Shown: positions 1 to 6,701 of the stretch, one piece after another
Numbering within the stretch: position 1 is the stretch's first letter
How the letters are laid out: every line of letters starts with the position of its first letter
Assembly: GCA_003131665.1 (NCBI GenBank)
Contig: PKWA01000116.1
Span: 760 to 10,953, forward strand
Reading direction: 5' to 3'
Origin: Acidimicrobiaceae bacterium
Lineage (GTDB): Bacteria > Actinomycetota > Acidimicrobiia > Acidimicrobiales > RAAP-2
Length of the DNA: 10,194 nucleotides
Notes under the pieces: generated by a model
What the model was told of the DNA's origin: nothing
Seen by the model: only the letters and a program-made list of their open reading frames with translations
The model's database searches: none
Made by a program: the position numbers and the translations under genes

Positions 1-621
<621 letters not shown>

Positions 622-625
<4 letters not shown>

Positions 626-1869
626 GACGCGGCCACTAACTGATGAAAGCGAAGGGCCTCTTCAGCCGCCTCGAGCGACGGCGCGATGGTCGAGCTGACC
701 GTGGCGCTCTCCACCACGGCGTCGAGTGTCTTGAGGCCGTGACCCGAGATGATCGCCACGATCGAGCCCTCGGGATCTATCGAACCACGAGCGATCAATT
801 GACGCAGGGTGGCGATCGTGACGCCCCCGGCCGTTTCGGCGAAGACACCTTCGGTCTTGGCGAGCAGTTCAATGCATTCGAGGGTCTCGTCGTCGGGCAC
901 TGAGCCACAGTCACCGCCGTTCGCGCGCAGTTCGTCCAGCACGTAGGGACCGTCGGCGGGATTGCCGATCGCCAAAGAGCGCGCGATGGTGTTAGGGCGT
1001 TGCGGCGTGATCACGTCGGCGCCTTGGGCAAAGGCGGTCGCGATCGGCGAACAGCCCTGGGCCTGCGCGCCAAAGAGCACGGGCGCCGTACCCTCCACCA
1101 GACCGAGTTCCACGAACTCCTTGAAACCCTTGGCGACTTTGGTGAGCTGGCTCCCGGACGCCACGGGCACCACGACTTGATCGGGCGTTCGCCAATTGAG
1201 CTGCTCAGCAATCTCATACGCCAGGGTCTTCGAACCTTCGGCGTAGTAGGGGCGAAGATTGATGTTGACAAAGGCCCAGTCGGGATGTTCGGCGACGAGC
1301 TCGACGCAGAGTCGATTCACGTCGTCGTAGGTGCCCTCGACGCCCAGTACCGTGCCACCAAAGATGGCGGTCATCGCGATCTTGGACTTCTCGAGGTCCG
1401 ACGGAATAATGGTGACGCTCGGCCAACCGAGAAAGGCCGCGTGCGCCGCCACCGACGTCGCGAGGTTGCCCGTCGAGGCGCACGCGGCAGTACTAAAGCC
1501 GAGGCGACGCGCGCTCGACAACGCCGCGGAGACCACGCGATCCTTGAACGATCCGGTGGGATTGCGAGTGTCGTCTTTCAGCCAGAGTTCGCGCACGCCG
1601 AGCACCTCGGCGAGCCGCGTGGCCCGGCGCAGCGGCGTCCACCCTGCGCCGAGGTCGACGGGTGCCTCGCCCGGGTCGGGCAACAACGCGCCGTAGCGCC
1701 ACATCGACAAAGGACCGTCGAGGATCGATTGGCGCGTGACCACCCCCCTCGCACCCGCGAGATCGTAATTGACCTCAAGGGGACCAAAGCAGTACTCGCA
1801 GACGTAGAACGCCTCGCTGGGGTAGCCGGTACCACACTCTCGACATATAAGACCTGTAGCGAAACTCAT
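622..1869 (-). CDS. thrC/metM: Threonine synthase-family PLP enzyme, probable O-phosphohomoserine-dependent homocysteine synthase (MetM-like)
   Basis: A 415-residue fold-type II PLP enzyme. An N-terminal zinc ribbon is visible (C9, C12, C24, C27), followed by the threonine-synthase core: NPTGSFKDR with the PLP lysine K109, ASTGN at 131-135, and SGHGLK at 375-380. A routine annotation would be threonine synthase. Three features argue for a different reaction. It follows a SAM-responsive riboswitch; it is coupled by a GTGA overlap to a sulfur carrier; and, compared with Mycobacterium ThrC as I remember it, the phosphate-binding GNAGN loop is replaced by ASGSQ (237-241) and the VNPVRIEG segment by LRPYYAEG (205-212). 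The likely reaction is O-phosphohomoserine plus carrier thiocarboxylate to homocysteine. The ATG at 1869 is supported by GAGG at 1878-1875, with an extended purine-rich stretch to 1872. The fold is certain; the substrate assignment is inference. Confidence 0.9.
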
Positions 1870-1879
1870 AACTCCCTCT

Positions 1880-1979
1880 TCATCGTTCGGCCTTTGGCAC
1901 CTGGTGTGAAGGGAATATCCCGGGTCTCACACTGGTTGTCGCGACGTCTGCGGGGCCGTCCCTCAGTCGCTCTGGATGA
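1880..1979 (-). promoter_or_regulatory. SAM-I clan (S-box type) riboswitch
   Basis: The minus-strand leader of the PLP enzyme has the S-box core. P1 is TCATC (1979-1975) with GATGA (1884-1880), followed by CAGAG. P2 is GCGAC (1970-1966) with GTCGC (1945-1941) and encloses TGAGGGACGGCCCC and CAGAC, with the tandem G-A bases expected of a kink-turn. The GACAACC motif follows at 1940-1934. P3 is GTGTGA (1932-1927) with TCACAC (1909-1904), then the AGGTGCCAAA motif. GGCC in the P2 loop (1957-1954) can pair with GGCC at 1892-1889 as the pseudoknot. No normal P4 hairpin fits in the short stretch between GGTGCC and P1, so it may be a SAM-I/IV-variant form. The P1 3' strand ends one base before the Shine-Dalgarno sequence, pointing to SAM-dependent repression of translation. 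Confidence 0.87.
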
Positions 1980-1986
1980 TCTGTTA

Positions 1987-2015
1987 ATTCTGACCTAGAC
2001 GTAAGGATTTGTCAA
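1987..2015 (-). promoter_or_regulatory. Sigma-A-type promoter of the riboswitch-metM-metO transcript
   Basis: Minus strand: a perfect -35 TTGACA at 2015-2010, a 17-base spacer, and -10 CAGAAT at 1992-1987 (four of six to consensus). The predicted transcript start, near 1980, coincides with the first base of the riboswitch P1 stem, so promoter and aptamer calls support each other. No start site has been measured. Confidence 0.65.
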
Positions 2016-2033
2016 GTGCGTGGCGCGACAACC

Positions 2034-2039
2034 TAGCCT
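2034..2039 (+). promoter_or_regulatory. Candidate -10 box for a leaderless gpgS transcript
   Basis: TAGCCT lies exactly 7 bases before the preferred gpgS ATG (2047), and no Shine-Dalgarno sequence precedes that ATG. A TAnnnT box at this distance is the usual arrangement of leaderless actinobacterial mRNAs. A weak -35 (TTGTCA, 2009-2014) would overlap the -35 of the divergent metM promoter. Confidence 0.4.
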
Positions 2040-2046
2040 CGACGTC

Positions 2047-2823
2047 ATGATCAGTTCTGACGTGCCGTGGACGCTCGCGCGCGAGCCCTTCTCGCTCGAG
2101 CGGGTGGCCGAGCTAAAGGGCGACACAACGGTGTCGCTGATCATCCCCGCGAGAAACGAGGCCGCGACCATTGGCGCGGTCTTGGACACGGTGCAGATTC
2201 ACGACGACCTGCTCGACGAACTCGTGGTGGTGGACGATCACTCCAGTGACGACACCGCGACCGTGGCCGACCATCACGGCGCGCGCGTGGTGCATCTCGA
2301 AGGACTCAGCGGAAAGGGCGCGGCGATGCGCTTCGGCCTCTCCTCTTGTACTTCGACGATTGTGGTCTTTCTCGACGCCGACGTGCTCAATACCAGCGCC
2401 GACTTTGTGGCCCGTTTGATCCAGCCGCTCCTCGAGCGACCCACCATCCAACTAGTGAAGGGTTTTTACGAGCGTCCACTGCACGACATGCCCACCGGGG
2501 GCGGGCGGGTGAATGAACTCGCGGCCCGACCCATCCTCTCGCTGCTCTATCCCGGACTGGGCGAGATACGCCAGCCCCTCGCCGGGGAGACGGCTCTTCG
2601 ACGTGCGGCCCTCGACACGATTCTTCTCGAGCCGGACTACAGCGTGGAGATCGCGCTACTGATTGACGTCGCGCAGCTCTATGGCGTGCGCGCGCTGGCC
2701 CAAGTCGATCTCGGTGTGCGCCGTCATCGCAATCGCCCCCTTGAGGAACTTCGCCCGATGGCGGTCGACGTGCTTCGTGCCGCGCTCGAGCGCTACAAGG
2801 TCGACCTACCGAGTCAGAGCTGA
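2047..2823 (+). CDS. gpgS: Glucosyl-3-phosphoglycerate synthase (GT-A glycosyltransferase)
   Basis: 258 residues from the preferred ATG. It transfers glucose from UDP-glucose to 3-phosphoglycerate, the first step toward glucosylglycerate or methylglucose lipopolysaccharide. The GT-A pattern is complete: LIIPARNEAATIG (31-43), ELVVVDDHSSDDT (58-70), GKGAAMR (89-95), the metal-binding DAD within VVFLDADV (110-112), GGGRVNELAARP (151-162), QPLAGE (176-181), YSVEIALLID (198-207) and LGVRRHRNRP (222-231). The last four are specific to the GpgS family. It is shorter at the C-terminus than the mycobacterial enzyme (about 324 residues as I recall). A GTG at 2020 would add nine residues and has a poorly spaced AAGGA (2003-2007); the ATG fits a leaderless start better. 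It is convergent with the next gene, stop codons 3 bases apart. Confidence 0.93.
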   Translation: MISSDVPWTLAREPFSLERVAELKGDTTVSLIIPARNEAATIGAVLDTVQIHDDLLDELVVVDDHSSDDTATVADHHGARVVHLEGLSGKGAAMRFGLSSCTSTIVVFLDADVLNTSADFVARLIQPLLERPTIQLVKGFYERPLHDMPTGGGRVNELAARPILSLLYPGLGEIRQPLAGETALRRAALDTILLEPDYSVEIALLIDVAQLYGVRALAQVDLGVRRHRNRPLEELRPMAVDVLRAALERYKVDLPSQS

Positions 2824-2826
2824 GCG

Positions 2827-3324
2827 TTAGGTGATGGCGGAGTTCGGACCGAGCACAACGATCACGTCATCATTCGAAGACCCGGCAATAGGGTTCGCGC
2901 CGCTCAATGGATGCACGACCGAACTGCTCACGCGCACGGTCGTGGCGATCTCGAGCGCTTCTTTGCGATAGCCAGGGTTGTAGTAGATGATGGTGGCCGC
3001 GACGTGATGGGTGCTGTTACCCGCCGGCAGCACGTCCCAACCTTGAATCGTCAACCTCTGGGTAATCGAACCAGCGAGACCGGTGGTGTTGGTGCCGTTG
3101 GCCACCTGCACGCGAACTTTCGACTTGGTGAAAACGGGCGGCGTCGTCGACGTGGTCGAGGAAGTGGGCGAAGTGGGCGACGCCGTGGACGGTGACACCG
3201 CGCGCACCATCAAGAACGTCGATCCGATGAATAACACCACGATGATCAACACGACACTTAGTGACGGTTGAAAGTGCGATCCCGAGGCGTGGGTGTCGCG
3301 CGGGGTAAGAGATGGGTCGCTCAT
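2827..3324 (-). CDS. LytR_C-domain membrane-anchored extracytoplasmic protein
   Basis: 165 residues. A short cytoplasmic N-terminus is followed by one membrane helix (about 22-42, VVLIIVVLFIGSTFLMV), then a low-complexity Ser/Thr/Pro linker (about 44-66). A C-terminal domain (about 68-161) has the LytR/CpsA C-terminal pattern: VRVQVANGTNTTGLAG, a second strand-helix unit, and a closing DDVIVVLGP. In LytR-CpsA-Psr proteins this domain follows the catalytic phosphotransferase domain. Here it stands alone behind a transmembrane anchor, so it cannot transfer wall polymers itself; its role is unknown and probably envelope-related. The ATG at 3324 has no Shine-Dalgarno sequence. A TAGAGT box 7 bases upstream suggests a leaderless message. 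No partner gene is adjacent on this strand. Confidence 0.85.
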   Translation of the reverse strand: MSDPSLTPRDTHASGSHFQPSLSVVLIIVVLFIGSTFLMVRAVSPSTASPTSPTSSTTSTTPPVFTKSKVRVQVANGTNTTGLAGSITQRLTIQGWDVLPAGNSTHHVAATIIYYNPGYRKEALEIATTVRVSSSVVHPLSGANPIAGSSNDDVIVVLGPNSAIT

Positions 3325-3331
3325 TTCGCCA

Positions 3332-3337
3332 ACTCTA
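3332..3337 (-). promoter_or_regulatory. Candidate -10 box for a leaderless LytR_C transcript
   Basis: Minus strand TAGAGT (3337-3332) sits 7 bases before the ATG at 3324, the same spacing as at gpgS, and there is no Shine-Dalgarno sequence. No convincing -35 is visible. Confidence 0.4.
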
Positions 3338-3375
3338 GAGCGATTGGACCCGATTCACTAATCTAAGTAGTTCCA

Positions 3376-3452
3376 GCCGGTGTGGCGCAGTCTGGTAGCG
3401 CAGGCGATTTGTAATCGTCAGGTCGTGGGTTCGAATCCCTCCACCGGCTCCA
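3376..3452 (+). tRNA. trnT: tRNA-Thr, anticodon UGU
   Basis: A complete cloverleaf. The acceptor stem GCCGGTG pairs with CACCGGC (3442-3448). The D arm is GCGC/GCGC, the anticodon stem GGCGA/TCGTC contains one G-U pair, and the anticodon loop TTTGTAA places TGT at 3410-3412, reading ACA (Thr). The T loop TTCGAAT is intact. Discriminator U (3449) and an encoded CCA (3450-3452) follow. The odd point is the T stem, GTGGG against CCCTC, which has a U-U mismatch at the second pair (50-64). A weak -10 (TAATCT, 3359-3364) lies upstream. No strong intrinsic terminator is evident downstream. Confidence 0.96.
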
Positions 3453-3489
3453 ACGGGGCCAAATCACGAAAGACCCCTCGTCGAGCGAG

Positions 3490-5550
3490 CTAGACGACGA
3501 AGACCTCCACTCGCGAGTACTGGCTCGCCGTCATCTTCGCGATCGCCCCTTCACCGGCGGCCGAAATCGTGACGCCCGTTACCTTCAGCGCGCTCAATTG
3601 TTCTCGCAAGTAGTTGGCCACGCGGGTCGCTCTCGTGCTGCTGAGCGACATGTCCAGTGACGCCAATCCCGTCTCGGCGGTGTAGCCATAGAGGGTCACT
3701 TTCTTGTACTCCTTGGCTTTGATGGTCTCAGCCAGTTGGCGGACCTGCGCCTTCATCGCGGCCGTCAACTCTGTTGAGTTCCTGGCGAAGAGCCCTACCG
3801 CGCCGTAGAGCTCCTCGGTCGGCGTGCCGGTCCAGCGAGCGTAGAGGGTGAGCGATGTGGACAGCGTCACGCTCTGACCAAGTGCGTACGACGTTCCCGA
3901 TCCGTTGGCCGCGGTGTTCCACGAACGCAATGTGTAGCCGGACTTCACCAAACTTGATGAGCCGGGCAACGCCACCGTGGCTCCGGCGAGTCCACTCAAG
4001 GACGTGAGCGATCCGCTTCCGCCATCACTTACAAAATGCAGCACCACCGCAGGCAGAGACTTCCACTGGGCGTAGAGGGTGAACGAAGACGCCAGCGTGA
4101 CACTCTGACCAAGGGAGTATGACTCACCTGTTCCGTTGGCCGCAGTATTCCACGACACCAAGCCGTAGCCGGTTTTCACCAATGACGAGGGGCCGGGCAT
4201 CGCCACCGTGGCGCCGGGTAGTCCGCTCATCGTGGAGAGCGAACCGGTTCCACCATTAGCGTCGAAACTCAAAACAACGTCCGGTACTGGTGTCCACTGG
4301 GCGAAAAGCGTCAGCGACGTCGACAGCGTCACACTCTGCCCGGGAGAGTACGAGACGCCCGATCCATTGGCAGCGGTATTCCACGACGTCAAGGTGAAAC
4401 CGGACTGCGTGACGCTTGACGGTCCGGGCAGCGCAACGGCGGTTCCGAGAAGACCGCTTGAGAGCGTCGACGATCCACTTCCGCCGTTGAATTGAAAATT
4501 CAACGCAATGACCGGAATTGGTACTGGAGTCCACTGGGCGAAGAGCGTCAGCGACGTCGACAACGTCACACTCTGACCGAGGGAGTACGACACTCCTGAT
4601 CCGTTGGAGGCAGTATTCCATGACGTCAAGGTGTCACCGGACTGCGTGACGCTTGAGAGTCCGGGCAACGTCACCACCGCGCTAACAAGTCCGCTTAGGG
4701 ACGTGAGTGAACCATTCCCACCGTTCGATTCGAAACTCAAGGTAATGAGCGGCATGGCGATCCACTGGGCGTAAAAGACTTGATCAGAGTCGAGTATGAA
4801 CGACGCGCCTTGCGAGTATGAAGTCCCGCCACCGTCGGATGCAGTATTCCAACTGCCAAAGGTGTAGCCGGAATTGGAGAATCCACTACTGGTAGGGAGT
4901 AAAACCGACGTACCAACGGGGTCGCTTATTGACGAAATAAATCCAGTACCAGAATGTGCATCAAAGGACGCCGTAACAGTTGGTGTGACTATCCAAATCG
5001 CGTACAAGATAGAAGCTGCTCCAAAGTCATACGTTGCGCCATCTAAGTACGTGGTTCCGGTTCCATTTGGCTGAGTATTCCAATCAACGAAGGTGTGACC
5101 TGAATAGAAAAATCCGGGACTGAGATTTGAAAACGATGCTAGGGCGGTTGGTTCATTCTCTGTCTGTAAAGCCTCGACATTGTCGGTGACGTTGTCATTC
5201 TCCGCAAAGGTGACGGTGTGATATTCACTAGCCCATACGGCATAGAGATCGAGGGCAGCACCAAAGTCATACGTTGCGCCATCCAAATACGTGGTTCCGG
5301 TTCCATCCGGCTGTGTATTCCAATCAACGAAAATGTGACCCGCATAGGTAAATCTCGGACTGAAACTTACAAAAGCCGAAAGATCAGAAGGCGCATTTTC
5401 CGTTTGTAACGCAAAGACGGGATCGGTGATGTTGTCATTCTCGGAGTAGGTAACAGTGTGATATTGGGGACCGACCGCGAATGCCGAGCCTGAAACTGTA
5501 ACTGCGAGAATTAGAGCGGGTAAAAACATAATGCATAAGCATCGTTTCAT
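3490..5550 (-). CDS. Secreted InlB B-repeat protein with a C-terminal OmpA-like domain
   Basis: 686 residues from the preferred ATG. A classical signal peptide (MKRCLCIMFLPALILAVTV, ending near SAFA at residue 25) is followed by seven tandem InlB/Listeria-Bacteroides-type repeats of 77-82 residues (30-578). Each carries an SWNT or DWNT core, an NGSG/DGTG turn and a closing YAQW/FAQW. The last 108 residues (579-686) form an OmpA-like domain: a GYTAETG turn (622-628), then LSSTRATRVANYL. The aspartate usually present in the GhTD motif is alanine here, so binding to diaminopimelate is uncertain. There is no LPXTG and no C-terminal membrane helix. An upstream in-frame ATG at 5583 would add 11 residues; neither start has a good Shine-Dalgarno sequence, and signal-peptide geometry favours 5550. 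The inferred role is an envelope-associated adhesin or scaffold. Repeats 1-2 are AT-richer than the C-terminal part. Confidence 0.88.
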   Translation of the reverse strand: MKRCLCIMFLPALILAVTVSGSAFAVGPQYHTVTYSENDNITDPVFALQTENAPSDLSAFVSFSPRFTYAGHIFVDWNTQPDGTGTTYLDGATYDFGAALDLYAVWASEYHTVTFAENDNVTDNVEALQTENEPTALASFSNLSPGFFYSGHTFVDWNTQPNGTGTTYLDGATYDFGAASILYAIWIVTPTVTASFDAHSGTGFISSISDPVGTSVLLPTSSGFSNSGYTFGSWNTASDGGGTSYSQGASFILDSDQVFYAQWIAMPLITLSFESNGGNGSLTSLSGLVSAVVTLPGLSSVTQSGDTLTSWNTASNGSGVSYSLGQSVTLSTSLTLFAQWTPVPIPVIALNFQFNGGSGSSTLSSGLLGTAVALPGPSSVTQSGFTLTSWNTAANGSGVSYSPGQSVTLSTSLTLFAQWTPVPDVVLSFDANGGTGSLSTMSGLPGATVAMPGPSSLVKTGYGLVSWNTAANGTGESYSLGQSVTLASSFTLYAQWKSLPAVVLHFVSDGGSGSLTSLSGLAGATVALPGSSSLVKSGYTLRSWNTAANGSGTSYALGQSVTLSTSLTLYARWTGTPTEELYGAVGLFARNSTELTAAMKAQVRQLAETIKAKEYKKVTLYGYTAETGLASLDMSLSSTRATRVANYLREQLSALKVTGVTISAAGEGAIAKMTASQYSRVEVFVV
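3817..5463 (-). repeat. Seven tandem coding repeats (InlB B-repeat type, about 231-246 bp each)
   Basis: Units on the minus strand are 5463-5224, 5223-4978, 4977-4747, 4746-4510, 4509-4279, 4278-4048 and 4047-3817. Units 1-2 form one subtype (YHTVT, ENDN, DWNTQP, YLDGATYDFGAA). Units 4-7 form a second (GGxGS, SWNTAxNGxG, GQSVTL). Unit 3 is intermediate. Units 1/2 are 240 bp apart and units 4/5 about 237 bp apart; both pairs share long near-identical DNA, so they look like the most recent duplications. All units keep the reading frame. Confidence 0.9.
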
Positions 5551-5583
5551 GGAATGACGTTCCGTACGTCGTTGAAAAATCAT

Positions 5584-5849
5584 GTCGATGAGAGATCACG
5601 CAGCATCACACAGGCGGACGAATTATTTTGATTCACAAGAGCTCCCAACCGAGTAACCGAACGTCTGGGCCTCAGGCGCGCGAACAACAGCATCAACTCT
5701 GAATGGACAGTTCGTAGCTCGAAGTTGAAGGCGAAAAGACCCCGCGACGCTTTGTCATACCCACAACGTGTCGCCGCTGAGTGAACTTTGAGCAAAAGTG
5801 TGCTCAAATCCACCAGCAGTTTAAGTTCAGCTTCTGTAGTTCACGATGA
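5584..5849. other. Intergenic region between rlmB and the repeat protein
   Basis: 266 bases with no convincing gene. It holds the nested inverted repeats at 5781-5844. A tentative promoter for the repeat protein on the minus strand consists of AATAAT at 5627-5622 and TTGGGA at 5648-5643, but the 15-base spacer is short, so this is weak. Confidence 0.5.
5781..5844. repeat. Nested inverted repeats downstream of rlmB (possible 3' end structure)
   Basis: Plus-strand reading: GTGAACT (5781-5787) pairs with AGTTCAC (5838-5844), 7 of 7. Inside it, TTTGAGC (5787-5793) pairs with GCTCAAA (5802-5808) around an 8-base loop, 7 of 7. The hairpin begins about 40 bases past the rlmB stop. No U-run follows on either strand, so it is not a textbook intrinsic terminator; it may be an mRNA 3' end stabiliser or a protein site. 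Confidence 0.5.
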
Positions 5850-6701
5850 CTATTTTGGCGCGCGCCGTTGTCGCGCGACTTCGAAGGCCGCGACCGACAC
5901 CGCGACTCCTGCGTTCAGCGAACTGATGCGACCTAACTGCGGTATTGACACAACGGTCGCGCATCGCTTGCGAGTTAACGAAGAAAGCCCCTTCTCTTCG
6001 CCGCCCACCACTAGTGCAACCGGACTAGAGCCGAGATCGACGGCGTAGAGCGAACTCTTGGCGTCTTCGGCCAGCCCCACCGTCAAGACGCCCGCTCGAT
6101 TGAGTTGATCGATCGTCGTCGGAATGCCCCCAACGTCACAGAACGTTAGGTACTCAATGGCGCCGGCCGCGGTCTTGGTAACCGAAGGCGAGATTCGAGC
6201 CGAGCGATGGCGCGGCACGATCACGCCCGTAACGCCGGCGCCGTCGGCGCTTCGCAGCATGGCCCCGAGGTTGCGCGGATCGGTCACCCCGTCACAGACC
6301 AACAAAAAGGGCCGCTTCACGCCGAGGAGGTCATCGAGTGAGACCGTGGGAAGCGCCGCCGCGAAGGCCATCACGCCCTGGTGACCCTCGGTCTTGGCCT
6401 CGCGATCGAGCCGAGCCATCGAGACCAGCTGCACGAGGACCCGTTGGCGCTGCGCCTCAAACTCAATCGCGTCGAGCACGTCCGAGGCGTCTTGGGCCTC
6501 GGCAATGAGAATCCTCTGCACGGTACGTCGCTTGGCCCGCAAGAGCTCGAGCACGGCGTGACGTCCCTCGACCTGGTCTCCGCCGAGTCCTTCACGAGCG
6601 GGCGACGTTCGACGAGGAGCGCCGCGCGGCGCGGCGCGGCGTCCGTCGGGGCGAGCAGACCGGTCCGAACCTCCTAGGCGCGGTGCGGCGCGAGGACTCA
6701 A
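5850..6701 (-). CDS. rlmB: 23S rRNA (guanosine-2'-O)-methyltransferase RlmB (TrmH/SpoU family)
   Basis: 283 residues. It uses S-adenosylmethionine to methylate a ribose 2'-OH of 23S rRNA (G2251 in E. coli numbering). All three SPOUT motifs are present: NLGAMLRSADGAGV (144-157), VVGGEEKGLS with R244 (231-244), and IPQLGRISSLNAGVA (253-267). The SpoU substrate-binding region, VEGRHAVLELL onward (44-115), precedes them. Residues 1-40 are a basic, Arg/Ala/Pro-rich, probably disordered tail. The start is a rare TTG at 6701-6699 that overlaps the ispF TGA; AGAGGA at 6713-6708 with a 6-base spacer supports it, and no ATG or GTG start occurs before the conserved region. It is the last gene of the carD operon. 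In other actinobacteria cysS is often found in this interval, but it is absent here. Confidence 0.95.
   Translation of the reverse strand: MSPRAAPRLGGSDRSARPDGRRAAPRGAPRRTSPAREGLGGDQVEGRHAVLELLRAKRRTVQRILIAEAQDASDVLDAIEFEAQRQRVLVQLVSMARLDREAKTEGHQGVMAFAAALPTVSLDDLLGVKRPFLLVCDGVTDPRNLGAMLRSADGAGVTGVIVPRHRSARISPSVTKTAAGAIEYLTFCDVGGIPTTIDQLNRAGVLTVGLAEDAKSSLYAVDLGSSPVALVVGGEEKGLSSLTRKRCATVVSIPQLGRISSLNAGVAVSVAAFEVARQRRAPK

Noticed and set aside
1000..1998. A 332-codon plus-strand reading frame
   Set aside because: It lies antisense to the well-supported PLP enzyme and its riboswitch; high-GC shadow frame with an Arg-rich composition.
3453..3489. Terminator after tRNA-Thr
   Set aside because: Only a 4-bp GGGG/CCCC pairing around a 15-base loop, with no U-run.
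3817..5463. CRISPR-like or satellite DNA repeats
   Set aside because: Period is about 231-246 bp, in frame, diverged, and explained by InlB-type protein repeats; no short identical repeats with unique spacers.
5580..5813. A 77-codon minus-strand reading frame upstream of the repeat protein, ending in an ATGA overlap with the ATG at 5583
   Set aside because: No recognisable domain and no Shine-Dalgarno sequence; its start lies in the inverted-repeat structure and a possible promoter for the next gene lies within it. The overlap may be chance.
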